DNA from: Acorus gramineus
Taxonomy: Eukaryota > Streptophyta > Magnoliopsida > Acorales > Acoraceae
DNA length: 64,000 nucleotides
Reading direction: 5' to 3'
NCBI GenBank assembly: GCA_030737835.1
Contig: CM060849.1
Location: 3,968,001-4,032,000, forward strand
Position numbers and translations under genes: made by a program. The notes beneath the pieces are model-generated. The model was not told the origin of the DNA and ran no database searches. It saw only the letters and a program-made list of their open reading frames with translations. Below, one piece after another: positions 24,394 through 37,148 of this stretch (within the stretch, counting starts at the first letter, position 1; every line of letters starts with the position of its first letter).

Positions 24394-25894
24394 TTACTGC
24401 CTCTGCAATTAGAAAACCCATATTTAGATGAATAACACATCAAGGATTGTAAAATACATATGTCACGTAATCTGAAGAGACCATTAGAACCTTAACTTAC
24501 ATTCCTACCCCCCCACAATTGACCAGTAATCATTGTTCGCAGTTGAGCCCCTCCAACATTATCCTCGTTTGCGACGTCGGAGTGGATTTCATCTCTCACA
24601 TCCCCAACTCCATCCACTTCATCTTGACTCATATTGAATAAAATGTCTGACCCTTCCTCCCTACGAATGAAGTTATGGAGTACGCAACATGCAAGTGCAA
24701 TTCTAGTCTGGGTTCTGAATGGATAATATGGAGTGCATCTAAGACATTTGAAGCGCATTTTTAGAACACCAAATGCACGCTCAATGACATTCCTCAACTG
24801 TGCATGCCTATGGTTGAAGAGTTCATTTGGACCGCTATATCTATTACCTCTGCCCAAATTAAGAAACTCAGACAAATGATATCTATGAGAACGGTAAGGT
24901 GCAAGAAACTTATCAGTGTTCGCGTATCCAGAGTCAACCAAATAATATTTTCCTGGTAGAAACATTTAGTATTAGTTCAATGCAAATGAATGAACCTACC
25001 ACAAGTTAATAAATTGGTTGAAAATATGTTGAAAGAATATACCTTCTGGGACACTAAAACCCCCACTCTCCAACGCCCATCTGAGGACTCTCATGTCAGC
25101 CGTTGAACCTTCCCAACCCACGGCGACGTATTGGAATTGCAAGTCAAATGAGCAAGCGGCCATCACGTTCTGTGATATCCATCCCTTCCGATTGCGATAT
25201 CGTGTGGCCTTATTTTTTCTGACAAGCGCAGGGATGTGTGTCCCATCAATTGCCCCGACTGCATTCTACAATTGAAGAACACATGTACTTGCATAAGATG
25301 GATATGACATATAAGGAAGAGTAGGAGTACAACATGCTATATTTTATTGTATGAACTCACCTTCAAATACGGGTAAAAGATTTTGTTGTGCCTGACATGA
25401 GGATGGACTTGCACATCATTTTGTGGAAGGTTGATGTACTCTCTTTTTAGGGACACTACTGCTTTGAGGACAGCATTGAAGTGCCTACTTATTGTCTCCC
25501 CAGAATGGTGAAAGCGTTCCGATAACACCCTATTTGACACACCATGGCCGAGAGCATGAAGGAAGATAGCAAGCTGTTCAGTACAAGTGAGGTTTGTAGT
25601 GTCTTTCATGAGACCCTTGTTGATCAAGACATCCCTCAGCTTCAAGAATAATCGAGGAGCCATGCGGAGGTTCTCATATGCCCTAGCCTCATGTCCTTGG
25701 AGCAACTCATGAACGAATATATGGCCTGACAGTGGTCCAGTTCTCATAGGTCGCCTTGTCAATGATTGACTTTCAACCCTATATCTGACATGGTCAAGAA
25801 CATAGGCCATCTCCAAGAACATTGATTCCTCATCCTCTTCAAAGAATTGCCTAAAAAATTCAGACCGACGCCTTTTCCTTGTTGAGGAATCCAT
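24394..25894 (-). CDS. PIF/Harbinger DDE transposase (four predicted exons, ~405 aa)
   Basis: Predicted exons on the minus strand are 25894-25361, 25265-25043, 24952-24501 and 24402-24394, each bounded by GT...AG sites (GTGAGT, GTATAT and GTAAGT donors) with compatible phases and no internal stop. The start is the ATG at 25894, just after an acceptor-like CCAATGCAG, giving MDSSTRKRRR. Motifs of the DDE_Tnp_4 family are present: AIDGTHI (Asp about 185), GWEGSTADMRVL (Asp about 235), YYLVDSGY (Asp about 259) and RNVIERAFG (Glu about 310), followed by CCVLHNFI. The first ~175 residues contain a helix-turn-helix-like region (LTCTEQLAIFLHALGHG...FHHSGETISRHF). It would cut and paste the element together with ORF1 protein. 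About 400 aa is normal for the family, so it looks intact. Confidence 0.85.
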
Positions 25895-26436
25895 AGACTG
25901 CATTGGTCACATGAGAGATTAACACATATACATAAGAACAAAGGAAGAGGGTTATAAATGGATTGTGGATGGCCATTAACTCCACCATAGATGGGTTTAG
26001 AACATGACGAATGACAATCCGTATTAGGAAGATGCATTCATAATGGATGCATTACTTGAAATGAATGGATCAATGACTATGTAAACGTATGACAATCATA
26101 CATAAGACATCATCTCATAAGAACTGGAATGAGTTGTTCATATTAAACGGATGATATAAGAGGTCACATTTGCACATGAAGCTTTCAGACACCACATCAC
26201 CAATACATGTCACTACAGATTATGACAAAGCATCCACATGCTATAAATACTTACAAAATTAGGAGTGTTTTCTACAGTATCCCAAAGTCAGAAGCATTCA
26301 TGTTTATACAAAAAAAAGATGAGAATGCCTTCTGCAATTACATATCCATATTAATAAGTAGTTAGCCTTCCTACTGTAGGTGGCTCAAAATATAATGCAA
26401 GTAATGGAACCATAGAGGGTCATGACTGGGTCCATC
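25895..26436. other. Spacer between Harbinger ORF1 end and transposase
   Basis: AT-rich DNA with no supportable gene. It probably holds the end of ORF1 mRNA and the promoter or 5' leader of the transposase; an acceptor-like site lies just upstream of 25894. Confidence 0.5.
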
Positions 26437-26754
26437 CTAGGGTGCATGTGGAACATATGGTGGTGGCTGGTAGTTTGCTCCTTGTCTCTCAATCCAGTCT
26501 ATCTTCAAGTCATCTGGGAATGCCATAAAAATCGTGCGGTTCGCCTCATCCTTCAGAGCCTCAGCTGCAGCCAACTTACTAGCTGAACTGAGTTGCCTAA
26601 ACATCGCAAGACACTTGATTGCCTGCTCCAAAGTGTACTTCCCCTCATAATCCTTCTCCAAGTACTCCTTTGCAACGTCCACCCTTCACCTCCCAATTTC
26701 AATGAACTCAGCCATGTATCCTTCAGCAGCAATTGAGTTCTCGACCTTCTTACT
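26437..26754 (-). pseudogene. Harbinger ORF1, C-terminal part (split by Tekay insertion)
   Basis: The minus strand reads a segment with DVAKEYLEKDYEGKYTLEQA and ASKLAAAEALKDEANRTIF, ending PPPYVPHAP. This resembles the C-terminal helical part of plant Myb/SANT-like proteins paired with PIF transposases. An in-frame TGA lies at 26686-26688 and the open sequence stops at the Tekay LTR at 26755. The N-terminal exons are at 45105-45736, 18 kb away, so the gene cannot be made whole from this locus. Confidence 0.7.
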
Positions 26755-29689
26755 TGTTATATATGTGTCACTTTTTGCCTTCTGGTAACCATTGGGACAT
26801 TCTGGCAGTTTTTTGGTTTTTTTCGTTTTTCGATCGGAACCGCTAAAATTTTGGACTGTTAGCTATCATCCTAAGTTTGAGGGCTCCGATTGGAAATCTA
26901 ACTGCATATTATATGTCCTGGTGCCATTCCAAGCCACTCACGAAAATTTCATCGAATTCCAGTAACGTTTCAGAATTTCACAGTTCTGAAGCGTATCCGG
27001 GTTTTGACCGAGCGAGAAGTCATTGGGAGACTTGACTTGGTCAAATTTGACCTTTGACTTGGTCAAATGAATTTGGCTTTTTGTGTGGTTGGGTTGACTA
27101 GGGTCAAACCACACTTAAAACCCTCCTAATCCTTGCCTAAACCTAATTAATTAGCCCTAATCAAGTGGTGAGTGTGTGTGGTGTGTGTGTGAGTATAAAG
27201 AAATCCCACGACATCATAAACCCTCCTATTCATCATCTTCTCCAAATTTCTCTCTCTCTCCCTCTCTTTAATCCCCCCATATGATCTAGTAGGCGGTCTT
27301 GAAACCAAAAACCCTAAGAAGAGAAAAGATAGGTGAGCTCCCGATCTACCTTCCGGTGGTCTCGGATTCGAGTTCCCACAAGTGTGACCCCCTCTCATAC
27401 CCTCTTTTCTCCTCTGTTTTCAGCCTTGCTGTGGCTGAGGGGAGATCTTGGTGGTGGTGGTCTTGGAGGTGGCGAATCGGTGCGCGAAGAGCACCCGTTC
27501 TTCCTCCCCTTCTCTTCCTCTCCTAGGGTAAGCTTCCTTTCCTTCCATTTCTTGTTTAGATGTATGTTAGGAGGTGTTTTTGGGGTATGCATGGCTGTTG
27601 GTGGCGGTTGGTGGCTGTTGGTGGCCATTGGTGGCCGTCGGGGAGGTGGTAGGGTTGTCTCGGGTAGGCTGGCAGCGTAGGCAGCGCAGGCAGGCAGGCT
27701 GGCAGGCAGGGCGGGTAGAGCAGGTAGGCAGGGCACGCGCGCGTTCGCGCGGGCATGCGCGCGGGTGGAGCAGGAGTGTGCGGGTGCTGCGCATTATGCG
27801 CCGTGCGGGGGTGTGCGCGCGGAGCGCTGCGCAGAGGCGCAGTGCGTGCTGTGCGTGCGGGTGCTGCGCGCAGGGGGCCGTGCGGGGGCGTGCGCGCAGA
27901 GCGCTGCGCAGAGGCGCAGTGCGTGCTGTGCGCGCACAGTGAGGTGAGCGGGTGGTGCGCGCGGGGTGCGCGCAGGGTGCTGCGCTGGGGCGCAGGGCGT
28001 GCGGGTGTGCGCGTGAGTTGCTACGCTGGGGCGCAGTGAGCGCACGGTGCACCCGGGGGGCTCGGCAGTGGGTCCGGGAATGCGGGCAGGGGCTCGGCAG
28101 TGCGTCTGGGCACGCGGGCTGGGGCGCGGCTGTGCGCCTGGGTCGGGTGGCCGTGCGTATGGCTGCCCGGGGGTTCGGGAGTGAGTCGGGTGCTTGGACC
28201 CGCGGGCGTACAGGCCGTATGTACGCTTGTCCTAGTGTTGTGTATTTTTAATGTATTTTTGTATATATTTGGGTATTTTACTCACCGAGTTGATTACCCT
28301 GTCTTGCAGATCTTGACGGACGGTCGCGCGACGACCCGGTTATTGGTGAGTGGGACAATCCAACCCAGTAGGGAGGCGCTATATGCACTTGGGCGTATAC
28401 CGTCCTCCCGTGGGGCACCATAGTTGAATATTAACTTGTTTAATATGTAATCTATGCAAGCATGATTAATGTGTAGTATGCATGCTACCCTAGACTTTGT
28501 ATGTTAGGGACTTGCACCCTTAGGATATGTGTAAGAGCCATGCATCCTGTTACTCTGTTCTCATGCTAGGAAGCCTCAACCTATGCATGTGTCCTACTAG
28601 TTTAATTTATTAAATTAAATGCGAACTTATGGTATTTTAGCATGCCTTAGGGAATATTAAGGGGCCTTGCGTGGTCAACATTGAGACCCGGGCTAGGGTA
28701 CTCCGTGTTCCTTGTTTGGTTGTCGGGATATCCTATGTCGGGACCTCATGGTGCCCTCCCAAGGTTTCTTTTCCTGATAATATTATAATATATGTTTCCC
28801 CGCATCTTAGTTATGCGCCCTGGAGGAATTCTGAAGAATTCATGACATTTATAAGTTGAGATCGGTGTCGGCGGATCCGAGTGGATCGTATGCGTATGGA
28901 TAGGCTGTTTCTGTTCCCTTCGTTGGATCCGTATAGAGACTGCCCCAGCGTTAGAAAGGTCGTCCCGTAAAAGGGCTCCCATCAGTAGGTACCTCCTGAT
29001 TTTGGATTCGGACTGTGCTGAAGTGTGGGAGTAGGCCAAGCGGCTACGGAGTGGAGGAGAGACTATCGGTGGACCAAGGGTGATTAACAGCCTAGTCAGT
29101 CCCAATATCCTATGTCACCTATTGAGGGGTGAGGGTGAGGGTGTGGTGGGTCGGCGATGTAGCGACCCACTGGATTGTGCAGTTCCTGCCACTTAGAGGC
29201 TTTGATTTAATTGTGGTTAATATAAATTGTGATGCATGGGTTGTGCTATTCACTGAGCGTGTGGCTCACCCCTCGCATAATTTTTCTCCAGTTATCACTG
29301 AGTCGGATCTGAAGGAGGAGCTCCTCGAGAGACTTCATCAGTAGCGGAGCAGCGCCACGTCCCGCGAGTATTAGAGGCCATCAGCATCCTTCCTTTGATT
29401 GTATGTATTATATTTTCGTGCTTGGGCACCGTTTGTATATTATTTGGATGTATGTGTGTATATTGGCTCTCACAGGACAGATGATTATGTATCGAGTCTG
29501 TAGTATGTTTTTGAATTACAGACTCAGTCTTTTAGCTTCCGCTATTTGTGTATATATCATGTCAGCCTTGCTTTTATCTGTGTTGTCATTTTAGCTGTTG
29601 TTAGAGTATGTTATTGATCTCCTGTATAGACTGCTGATATCATGTATACACTTGCCGCGTCCCGGGGACGGCCGCCCTGGGGCGTGACA
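26755..29689 (+). repeat. 5' LTR of element C (2,935 bp)
   Basis: TGTTATATATGTG...GGGGCGTGACA. Landmarks are a TATA-like box at 27194-27200; a donor-like GGTAAGC with GT at 27528; a G+C-rich block at about 27660-28170; the acceptor TCTTGCAG ending 28309; a 36-nt segment, then GTGAGT at 28346; the G-rich run 29126-29150; a hairpin (29146-29153 pairing with 29163-29170); and an acceptor-like TTTCTCCAG ending 29291. It is the cleanest complete LTR in the window. Confidence 0.93.
27194..27200 (+). promoter_or_regulatory. TATA-like box in element C 5' LTR
   Basis: TATAAAG follows a GTGTGTG-rich stretch and precedes the C+T-rich leader by a normal distance. The same box is at 35074-35080 in the 3' LTR. 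It probably marks the U3/R start of transcription. Confidence 0.6.
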
Positions 29690-29694
29690 AAAGT

Positions 29695-29712
29695 TGGTAT
29701 CAGAGCCTGGTC
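29695..29712 (+). other. Primer-binding site of element C
   Basis: TGGTATCAGAGCCTGG begins five bases after the LTR, complementary to initiator tRNA-Met. Confidence 0.9.
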
Positions 29713-29810
29713 CTGTCAGCGCCAATGGTCTTTTTTTCGTAGAGATGAGTCGTAGGATTTCTATATGAGTATTCTGATCCTAGTGTCTGGTTTTCTTAGG
29801 TTGCTGATAT

Positions 29811-32800
29811 GCCTCCTCGCAGAGGACGGCGCGGACGTGGTCCCTCTCGACCTTTGAAGGTTTCCGGACCTGCCAGAGGCGAGGATGCTACTGGAGAGTC
29901 CACGGCTGTGAGGCCAGGATCGGCGCAGGAGCCTCCTGCATGGGAGCGCGCGTTCGCGCGGATAGCGGATTTGGTGGAGACTTAGACCAGGGCACTGGAG
30001 GCCCAGACTAGAGTATTGGCTGAGTAGGCGCTAGAGATTCAGGAGCTGAGGGAGGCCCGTGATGCAGTTCCACAAGTCCCCTTGGTGGCAGATCCGCTAG
30101 TGGTACCCAACGTACCCCCAGTCCCCGTGGTGGTTCCGACGGTGAGAGTTCAGGATCCCCAGGAGAGGGAGGTGGAGCTAGAGGCTGCAGCGCGAGTGCA
30201 TCAGAGTGGCCTCAATGCCTTTCTGAAGCTCCACCCTCTCGAGTTCCATGGCCAGACGGTGGATCCCCTTGCCCCAGAGCGTTGGTTGATGGAGGTGGAT
30301 ACGATCTTCTCGACCATGCAGTGCACCGACCGCCAGCGAGTCTCCCTAGCCACCTTTATGCTGAAGGGTAGCGCTTCCGACTGGTGGGCTACCCGATCAG
30401 TGGACATCCCCGAGGGAGTGGAGCAGCTTCTATGGGCGGGATTCTGGAGGTATTTCCTGGAGGAGTACTTCCCGTTCCCAACGCGCCAGATCGTGATGCA
30501 AGAGTTTGAGCAGCTGACGCAGGGCTCTATGTCTGTCGCTGACTACTCCACGCACTTCACGAGGCTTTCCAGATTCACCCCAGCCTTGGTGATGGATGAG
30601 GAGACGAGGTGCCGTCGTTTTGAGCTTGGTCTCAGTAGCGCCATTCGGGTGCATGTTACCTCCCAGGCTTTCACGAGGTACTCTGACTTGGTGTCTCGGG
30701 TGAAGACAGTCGAGCGAGACCTCGAGATCCTCGTGAGGGTTTCGACCCCTTCGACAGATCAGAGACCACCCAGGAGCCAGGACCAGGGGCAGCGCAAGAA
30801 GAAGAGGCCCCGCTTTGATCAGTTAGCGGCTGCCTCTCCTCTAGCAGATGTGGTGCCAGCGCGAGGTCCAGCACCCATCGCGGTAGTGCCAGTCCAGTCC
30901 AGGCGACCGGAGACGCGGCGCTGTTACCACTGTCAGCGCATCGGGCATATCTTGTATAATTGCCTTGATGCTGGCTGACCCCGCGTGCTGCCTCCGCAGC
31001 AGCAGCAGCAGTTCCAGCAGCAGCAGCCTCAGCGCCAGCCGCAGCAGCAGCCTCAGCGTCAGCAGCAGCAGCCACAGGGTGGCCGTGTTGACCAGAGGAG
31101 GCAGCCAGCGCAGCCGGCGAGGCGTGCCCCTGCTCCTCAGCCGCAGTTTGTTCAGGGCCGAGTGGCAGCGCTTTCAGCAGAGGAGGCTCAGGCATCAGGC
31201 AGCGTGGTCCGAGGTATTGTTCAGATCTCCCAGCTCCCTGCATATGTGTTGTTTGATTCCGGAGCCACACACTTGTTCGTGTCTCCCGCTTTTGCGAGAC
31301 GGACGGGCGTGGCGTCCGCTCCTTTAGATGCTATCCTGGAGATATCATTGCCCGTAGGAGACCGTATTCTCCTCCGTTCTGTGTACCGAGGGTGTACGGT
31401 GGTGGTTGCGGAGCATGAGTTTCCAGTGGAGTTGGTGGAGCTCGCGATGACGAACTTTGATGCCATCTTGGGGATGGATTGGCTTGCAGCTAGTCACGCC
31501 AGCATCGACTGTTTTGCCAAGTCGGTGTCTTTCCACCTTCCGGGTTGGAGGTCCTTCCAGTTCGTGGGCGATCGTGACGTAGCCCCTTTGGGGTTCGTGT
31601 CGTCCATGCAGGCGTGGAGACTCCTTCAGGGAGGATGCGAGGGTTTTCTGGCGTATATTGCTCAAGAGGATGCACCGCTGCGGGCAGATATCAGTCAGAC
31701 TCTGGTCGTGGCAGAGTATCCTGAGGTTTTCCCCAATGATCTTCCGGGATTACCGCCGGATCGCGCGATCGAGTTTGAGATCAATATGATTCTAGGGACC
31801 GAGCCAATTTCGAGAGCTCCGTACCGGATGGCCCCTGTAGAGCTGAGGGTGCTCAAGGAGCAGTTGGAGGAGTTGTTGGAGAAGGGCTTCGCACGTCCGA
31901 GTGTTTCTCCGTGGGGAGCCCCTGTTCTGTTCGTCCGGAAGAAGGACGGTTCGCTGCGGCTTTGTATCGATTACAGGCAGTTGAACAAGCGAACAGTGAA
32001 GAACAAGTATCCCTTACCGCGGATTGATGATCTGTTTGACCAGCTCCAGGGGAGTCTTTTCCAAGATCGATCTCCGCTCGGGCTACTATCAGCTGAAGAT
32101 CCGGGAGTCAGACATTCTGAAGATGGCCTTTCGTACCCGGTATGGGCACTACGAGTTCAGAGTACTGCCGTTCGGGTTGACGAATGCGCTGGCGGCCTTC
32201 ATGGATCTGATGAACCGGGTGTTTCGACCCTTCCTCGACTCCTTTGTGGTAGTATTCATCGATGACATATTGGTGTACTCGAGGAGTCTAGAGGAGCACG
32301 CTCACCATCTCCGCACTGTCTTGGAGACTTTGGCCAGACATCAGTTGTTCGCCAAGTTCAGCAAGTGCGAGTTTTGGTTGGAGCGATGGCCTCTTCTGGG
32401 CCATGTGATTTCCGGTGAGGGCATATCTGTGGACCCGGAGAAGACGCTCGCCGTGTCGAATTGGCGTCGACCGTCGAACCCCACAAAGATTCGGAGCTTC
32501 CTGGGCTTGGCGGGTTATTACAGGAGGTTTGTCGAGGGTTTCTCGAAGATAGCCGTTCCTCTTACCCGCCTCACTCGGAAGGATGTCCGGTTCGAGTGGT
32601 CCCCGTCTTGCGAGGAGAGCTTCCAGGAGTTGAAGCGAAGGCTCACCTCAGCGCCAGTTCTTACCCTTCCGTCTGGGAGTGGTGGGTTCGCAGTTTACAC
32701 CGATGCATCGCAGTTGGGTGTGGGTTGCATCCTGATGCAGCACGGTAAGGTTGTGGCTTACGCGTCGCGTCAGTTGAAGCCCCATGAGCATAATTACCCC

Positions 32801-34590
32801 ACCCACGACCTTGAGTTGGCAGCGATCATCTTTGCGCTGAAGATGTGGAGGCATTACCTCTATGGCGAGGAGTTCGAGCTCTTTACTGATCATAAGAGCT
32901 TGACATATTTGCAGTCCCAGTCGGAGCTCAACAGGTGTCAGAGACGTTGGGTCGAGTTCCTGACGGACTATGATTGTGACATCGCTTACCATCCGGGTAA
33001 GGCGAATGTCGTGGCGGATGCTCTCAGTAGGCAGCCCTTGGGCATGGCCGCCCACATGGTTGTACGTCGTTGGAGGCTTCTGGAGGAGGCCGCTTGCTGG
33101 ATCAGCGTTCGAGAGACTCCTGCGGGTGGCTTTTTGGCCAGGCTAGTGGTGCAGCCAGTTCTTCTCGACGAGATCCGCACGGCTCAGGCTCAGGATCCGC
33201 ATTTTATAGTCCTCTCTGAGGGCGTCGCCCGGGGCGAGCGTCCGGACTACCAGATTCGCGAGGACGGGATCCTGCGGTTCAGAGGCCGAGTATGCATTCC
33301 TGACGCAGAGCTGAAGCAGAAGATTCTGGACGAGGCCCATCGTTCGAGGTACACAGTGCATCCTGGTGGCACGAAGATGTACAGGGGCCTTCGTCGTGGC
33401 TACTGGTGGCGCGGGATGAAGACGGATATTGCCCGTTTCGTTGCCCGATGCTTAGTATGCCAGCAGGTGAAGTCGGAGCATCAGCGCCCTGCGGGGAAGC
33501 TGCAGTCCATTGAGATCCCTCAGTGGAAGTGGGAGCAGATCACCATGGATTTCGTCTCGGGTTTGCCGAGGTCACGTTCGGGTCGCGATGCCATCTGGGT
33601 GATCGTCGACCGGCTGACGAAGTCCGCACATTTCCTCCCCATCCGACTCACCGATTCTCTGGACACCCTGGCGCAGTTGTTCGTCTCAGAGATTGTTCGT
33701 CTCCATGGCACTCCCGTCAGCATCATTTCCGATCGAGACGCGCGTTTTACTTCGAGGTTCTGGCGTAGCCTCCAGCACGCCCTTGGTACGAACCTCCACT
33801 TCAGTACAGCGTTTCATCCGCAGACGGACGGCCAGTCGGAGAGGACGATTCAGACCCTGGAGGACATGCTGCGAGCCTGTGTTCTCGATTTTGGGGGCAG
33901 TTGGGAGAGGCACCTTCCGTTGGTGGAGTTTGCCTACAACAACAGCTACCACTCGAGTATCCGGATGGCTCCTTACGAGGCGCTCTATGGCCGCAGCTGC
34001 AGGTCCCCCTTGTGTTGGGACGAGGTCGGAGAGCGCCAGTTGGAGGGACCAGAGATCGTTCACCAGACCTCAGAGATGGTGAAGACGATTCGCGAGCGTA
34101 TCCGAGTCGCTCAGAGTCGTCAGAAGAGCTACGCCGACCGTCGTCGCCGTGAGCTCGCCTTCGAGGTTGGTGACCATGTCTTCCTGAAGGTGTCCCCGAT
34201 GAAGGGCATCTTCCGTTTCGGTGTGCGGGGCAAGCTGAGTCCGCGTTTCATTGGGCCGTTCCTCATCCTCGAGCGAGTTGGGAGGTGGCCTATCGCATAG
34301 CTCTGCCCCCACAGTTGGCTCAGGCCCATGACGTCTTCCATGTCTCGCAGCTGAGGCGCTATGTCCACGATCCTGCTCACGTCATTCCGTTCGAGCCGCT
34401 CGTCTTCGAGCCGGACTTGTCATTCGTGGAGCAGCTGATTGAAATCATGGACCACCGCGAGAAGAGGCTCCGCACCAAGACCGTCCAGCTGGGCAAGGTG
34501 CGATGGCAGCACCGTTCCGGTGCCGAGGCCACTTGGGAGCTCGAGGACGCCATGCGTGACGCGTATCGCATCTTTTCCCTTCTTAGATGT
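29811..34590 (+). pseudogene. gag-pol region of element C
   Basis: Same order as element A: gag from about 29811; CCHC zinc knuckle about 30921-30962; glutamine-rich tract about 31000-31075; protease (DSGA near 31256); reverse transcriptase about 31850-32420 with FIDD near 32260; RNase H about 32680-33050; integrase zinc region about 33340-33465 and core to about 34110; and a chromodomain-like end about 34430-34590. Content is complete but interrupted in about seven places. It is the closest relative of element A in the window. Confidence 0.9.
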
Positions 34591-34621
34591 TCTTGTATTT
34601 ATTTTGAGGACAAAATTTCCT

Positions 34622-34633
34622 AAGGGGGGAGAA
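34622..34633 (+). other. Polypurine tract of element C
   Basis: AAGGGGGGAGAA stands directly before the 3' LTR start at 34634. Confidence 0.85.
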
Positions 34634-37148
34634 TGTTATATATGTGTCACTTTTAACCTTCTGGTAACCATTGGGACATTTTGGCAGTTTTTCGGTTTTT
34701 TTCATTTTTCGATCGGAACCGCTAAAATTTTGGACTGTTAGCTATCATCCTGAGTTTGAGGGCTCCGATTGAAAATCTAACTGCATATTATGTGTCCTGG
34801 TGCCATTCCAAGCCACTCACGAAAATTTCATCGAATTCCGGTAACGTTTCAGAATTTCACAGTTCCGAAGCGTATCCGGGTTTTGACCGGGCGAGAAGTC
34901 ATTGGGAGACTTGACTTGGTCAAAGTTGACCTTTGACTTGGTCAAATGAATTTGGATTTTTGTGTGGTTGGGTTGACTAGGGTCAAACCACACTTAAACC
35001 TAATCTAATCAAGCCTAAACCTAATTAATTAGCCCTAATCAAGTGGTGTGAGAATGGGTGGTGGGTGTGTGAGTATAAAGAAATCCCACGACATCATAAA
35101 CCCTCCTATTCATCATCTTCTCCAAATTTCTCTCTCTCCCTCTCTTTAATCCCCCCATATGATCTAGTAGGAGGTCTTGAAACCAAAAACCCTAAGAAGA
35201 GAAAAGATAGGTGAGCTCCCGATCTACCTTCCGGTGGTCTCGGATTCGAGTTCCCACATGTGTGACCCCCTCTCATACCCTCTTTTCTCCTCTGTTTTCA
35301 GCCTTGCTTTGGCTGAGGGGAGATCTTGGTGGTGGTGGTCTTGGAGGTGGCGAATCGGTGCGCGAAGAGCACCCGTTCTTCCTCCCCTTCTCTTCCTCTC
35401 CTAGGGTAAGCTTCCTTTCCTTCCTTTTCTTGTTTAGATGTATGTTAGGAAGTGTTTTTGGGGGTATGCATGGCTGTTGGAGGCTGTTGGTGGCCGTTGG
35501 TGGCCATTGGTGGCCGTCGGGGAGGTGGTAGGGTTGTCTCGGGTAGGCTGACAGCGTAGGCAGCGCAGGCAGGCGGGCTGGCAGGCAGGGCGGGAAGAGC
35601 AGGTAGGCAGGGCACGCGCGCGTTCGCACGGGCATGCGCGCGGGTGGAGCAGGAGTGTGCGGGTGCTGCGCATTATGCGCCGTGCGGGGGCGTGCGCGCG
35701 GGGCGCTGCGCAGAGGCGCAGTGCGTGCTGTGCGTGCGGGTGCTGCGCGCAGGGGGCCGTGCGGGGGCGTGCGCGCAGAGCGCTGCGCAGAGGCGCAGTG
35801 CGTGCTGTGCGCGCACAGTGAGGTGAGCGGGTGGTGCGCGCGGGGTGCGCGCAGGGTGCTGCGCTGGGGCGCAGGGCGTGCGGGTGTGCGCGTGAGTTGC
35901 TACGCTGGGGCGCAGTGAGCGCACGGTGCACCCGGGGGGCTCGGCAGTGGGTCCGGGCATGCGGGCAGGGGCTCGGCAGTGCGTCTGGGCGCGCGGGCTG
36001 GGGCGCGGCTGTGCGCGTGGGGCGGGTGGCCGTGCGTACGGCTGCCCGGGGGTTCGGGAGTGAGTCGGGTGCTCGGACTCGCGGGCGTACAGGCCGTATG
36101 TACGGTTGTCCGAGTGTTGTGTATTTTTAATGTATTTTTGTATATATTTGTGTATTTTACTCACCGAGTTGATTACCCTGTCTTGCAGATCTTGACGGAC
36201 GGTCGCGCGACGACCCGGTTATTGGTGAGTGGGACAACCCAACCCAATGGGGAGGCGCTATATGCACTTGGGCGTGTACCGTCCTCCCCTGGGGCACCAT
36301 AGTTTAATATTAACTTGTTTAATATGTAATCTATGCAAGCATGATTAATATTTAGTATGCATGCTACCCTAGACTTTGTATGTTAGGGACTTGCACCCTT
36401 AGGATATGTCTAAGAGCCATGCATCCTGTCACCCTGTTCTCATGCTAGGAAGCCTCGACCTATGCATGTGTCCTACTAGTTTAATTTATTAAATTAAATG
36501 TGAACTTATGGTATTTTAAGCATGCCTTAGGGAATATTAAGGGGCCTTGCGTGGTCAACATTGAGACCCAGACTAGGGTACTCCGTGTTCCTTGTTTGAT
36601 TGTCAGGATATCCTATGTCGGGACCTCATGGTACCCTCCCAAGGTTTCTTTTCCCGATAATATTATAATATATGTTTCCCCGCATCTTAGTTATGCGCCC
36701 TGGAGGAATTCTGAAGAATTCATGACATTTATAAGTTGAGATCGGTGTCGGCGGATCCGAGTGGATCGTATGCGTACGGATAGGCTGTTTCTGTTCCCTT
36801 CGTTGGATCCGTATAGAGACTACCCCGGCGTTGGAAAGGTCGTCCCGTGCAGGGGCTCCCATCAGTAGGTACCTCCTGATTTTGGATTCGGACTATGCTG
36901 AAGTGTGGGAGTAGGCCAAGCGGCTACGGAGTGGAGGAGAGACTATCGGTGGACCAAGGGTGATTAACAGCCTAGTCAGTCCCAATATCCTATGTCACCT
37001 ATTGAGGGGTGAGGGTGAGGGTGTGGTGGGTCGGCGATGTAGCGACCCACTGGATTGTGCAGTTCCTGCCGCTTAGAGGCTTTGATTTAATTGTGGTTAA
37101 TATAAATTGTGATGCATGGGTTGTGCTATTCACTGAGCGTGTGCCTCA
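34634..37148 (+). repeat. 3' LTR of element C (right end missing)
   Basis: Matches the 5' LTR of C along its length, with the TATA-like box at 35074-35080, G+C-rich block about 35540-36050 and U5 hairpin about 37025-37050. It stops after GTGTGCCTCA, where the LTR of element D begins. The remaining LTR tail is not found beyond element D. Confidence 0.88.

Larger units (their letters stand above)
26755..37148 (+). mobile_element. Tekay/Del-clade element C
   Basis: LTR retrotransposon fossil inserted in Harbinger ORF1. Parts: 5' LTR 26755-29689, primer site at 29695, gag-pol about 29811-34590, polypurine tract 34622-34633, and a 3' LTR from 34634 that is incomplete on the right, where element D begins. 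The two LTRs differ by about 3-4% by eye, roughly 1-1.5 million years at 1.3e-8 per site per year. The internal region is full length in content but has about seven breaks. The left flank ends TTACT; no matching right duplicate remains. Confidence 0.9.
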
